A stretch of 64,000 bases of DNA from Bemisia tabaci (taxonomy: Eukaryota > Arthropoda > Insecta > Hemiptera > Aleyrodidae). Under the pieces are notes generated by a model that saw nothing but the letters and a program-made list of their open reading frames with translations, made no database searches and was not told the DNA's origin. The stretch spans positions 1 through 64,000 of the forward strand of contig NC_092793.1 in the NCBI RefSeq assembly GCF_918797505.1, in the 5' to 3' direction. The position numbers and the translations under genes were made by a program. Positions 62,301 to 64,000 of the stretch are shown here, piece by piece; within the stretch, counting starts at the first letter, position 1; every line of letters starts with the position of its first letter.

Positions 62301-62844
62301 GTGAGTGCTTTGTTGTTGCAAACTTTGAAAATTCTATTTTGGCATATACCTGTTTTGCTTTGCTGATTTATCTCTGCTCAAATACTTCAAAACAAAATGA
62401 AGAGCAATGCTCTAAAGTACTAGGTTCGATGAAAGAAATTCCCTTAAGTATTCCACTTTTGCCTTTAATTGGAAGTAATACAGGATAGTCCATCGTGAAT
62501 GTGGAAATGTATCTTTGTATGAGTGTGTATGGATTTGTTTGTCTAATTTCCAGCCAAAACTCGGAGGATATGCAAATCTAGGCAATTATAGCTTGAATTT
62601 GGGAGCAGTTAATTTGGCTGTGTTCCTCTCAGTTCCTACTATTTTGTACACTATTCTTTGTAATGGATTGATCTTACTGAGGAGCATGAAGATGACCGAC
62701 TCAGTCTGTACAGTTCATATGCAAACCAACCTGCCAATTTTTTTTTATTCTTTATTACCGAAGTCGACGGATTTTTAAAACTCTTTAGAGAAAGTAACAA
62801 AATTGCACGTTTCAATTTTTAAAAAAAATGTGTGATTCCCGTTT

Positions 62845-63012
62845 TAGGCTGTTCATAAATGACGTTAATTTTTTTGGGGAGAGGCGGTCTTGAAGAGGGT
62901 TACGCTATTCTCTTTACATTTTAACAGGATAAGGGCCTACGCAACCAAAGGTTTTCAAGGGGGGGGGGGGCAAACGTGCTGAAATAGTGCATCACGTAAT
63001 GTGTGAACGCTC
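62845..63012. mobile_element. MITE-like repeat in the DUF4806-like gene intron
   Basis: GGCTGTTCATAAATGACGT and ATCACGTAATGTGTGAACGC are inverted, diverged ends about 140 bp apart. A run of 12 G lies between (about 62959). Similar ends recur in MITEs of many animals. Confidence 0.5.
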
Positions 63013-63231
63013 TCTGATTGCCATCATCTTAATGAATGTTAACTTCTGTTGAAAAAAATATGTGAATGAAACTCAAACTGTTTGCCACTGCTCTCCAAAA
63101 GGAGAAGAAACTCATGAAATAGTTGGCAACAGCCTTCTTTTTTGAATTTCATACTGATCATTTTCCATTGCAAAGTTATTTTCCTTTCAAGTATGGTATG
63201 ACATTTAAAAGTCATGTGAATTTTTTTTCAG

Positions 63232-63343
63232 CTGTTGTAACCAAAAAATGGAGTGATTCGGACCAAGTAGTGACTCTCATGAACACAACCTGCAGTGACT
63301 TCCTTGTGCAAGAAGCAGGAAAATATTTAAAGAAGCAGAATTT
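63232..63343 (+). CDS. DUF4806-like protein, exon d
   Basis: Acceptor TTTTTTTTCAG and donor GTAAGT. Continuing the frame (T + CT) it reads VVTKKWSDSDQVVTLMNTTC and SDFLVQEAGKYLKKQN. Phase at the end requires at least one more exon to the right of the window. The four-exon chain has no stop, so the gene is probably intact and expressed. Confidence 0.72.
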
Positions 63344-64000
63344 GTAAGTATTTCATTGATTATCACACTGAAATTTAATGAGATAAATCTCAGATCCTCC
63401 ATATTCATTGACAATTCTCATGCCTTGAAGTGGCATATTCTTATTTCCTCCTCTTCAGACTATGTTCCCTTTCTAGCTGTAGGTAATTTCTGTTAAAGTT
63501 TTTAAAATAACTCAAGTCTATTTGATTCACACAAACTTGACCCAATTGATGAAAAATTATTTTTTCCTCCTCAGTATGAGAATAAAAAAATATCATTAGC
63601 GTCGCAACATCAGTTACTGAAAATGAATAAAAATTAATCATGATTGTTTTGATTACCAGAAACGCCCTGGTATCTTTTTCATGAGTACAGCAAGATAACT
63701 TGCCCAGTTAATGTATGCATAATTAATGAAGGACTCCTAGCAGTAAATATTAAAACTCGGTAAATTAAATATCCCTAGAAAACAAAAGAGTTGTGAATAA
63801 CAGTTCTAAATACTTGTGAACTCAGTTCTTTTAATGCCCATGCGTATTCAGTGAAATTTGTAGCTAATTGCAGCTAGGTAATTCCACAAGCTTTGGCAAT
63901 ATAAATTAATTTGATCAGTATTCAGAAGAGGTAATCCACTGCATAGGAAGAATAATCTATCCAGGTGCTATTTGGATAAATTTATTGTGCAAGTGTTGCC
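63344..64000. other. Intron or 3' flank of the DUF4806-like gene
   Basis: No exon or repeat end can be supported; the sequence is AT-rich and the gene's next exon is not visible. Confidence 0.5.

Overview
The window is eukaryotic and most probably from an arthropod, likely an insect. It has AT-rich introns with GT/AG splice sites, mariner and non-LTR retrotransposon relics, MAM-domain and DUF4806-type exons, and no prokaryotic operon structure. I cannot fix the species; an insect genome with abundant long palindromic repeats (a hemipteran, for example) is only a guess. Very little is host coding sequence. Most of the window is transposable elements, and an unusually large share of these are long inverted repeats (hairpin or foldback elements) nested inside one another. 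Three 500-base runs of N (14752-15251, 34649-35148, 59155-59654) are scaffold gaps.

Region 1 (1-32624) is one giant inverted duplication around the first gap. Arm A (1-14751) and arm B (15252-32624) are reverse complements with scattered substitutions and several large indels, and position 1 pairs with about 32624. Each arm carries a fragment of a CYFIP/Sra-1 pseudogene, a set of well-spliced exons of an unrecognised gene, a mariner relic, several small MITEs, and a degenerate tandem array of about 174 bp that itself folds back. Arm A alone has a 630-bp palindromic MITE. Arm B alone has a 3.6-kb palindromic element (21696-25300) and an extra 186-bp tandem unit. The arms meet in a satellite of about 170 bp that runs into the gap. 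The layout fits either a real palindrome or two haplotypes joined head to head during scaffolding.

Region 2 (32625-37000) has the second CYFIP-like pseudo-exon (minus strand), a stretch of repeats, the second gap, and two clean phase-1 exons of a MAM-domain protein. A palindromic element sits in the intron between the MAM exons.

Region 3 (37100-50300) holds a 3.4-kb palindrome with another palindrome nested in one arm. It is followed by an element ending CCCAGGTAGCA that contains a tRNA-like module. Then comes a CR1/Jockey-type non-LTR retrotransposon whose ORF1 resembles an SGNH esterase and whose ORF2 encodes endonuclease and reverse transcriptase. Three different inverted-repeat elements are inserted in it, and it also carries point nonsense mutations and a frameshift.

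Region 4 (50300-59154) holds fragments of an RTE/BovB-like LINE and a decayed TE-associated ORF with a cysteine-rich tail. It also holds two oppositely oriented copies of a 1.12-kb element ending CCCAAGTAGCA with an internal tRNA-like module, and a 176-bp tandem repeat array.

Region 5 (59655-64000) contains the best host gene: four in-phase exons of a DUF4806-like protein on the plus strand, open at both ends.

Two patterns tie the window together. First, four elements between 40652 and 57688 share CCCA-N-R-TAGCA-like termini, subterminal regions built from repeated short words, and an internal tRNA-like A-box/B-box module; this is the best candidate for an undescribed system here. Second, at least four unrelated tandem repeat families share a period of about 170-186 bp.
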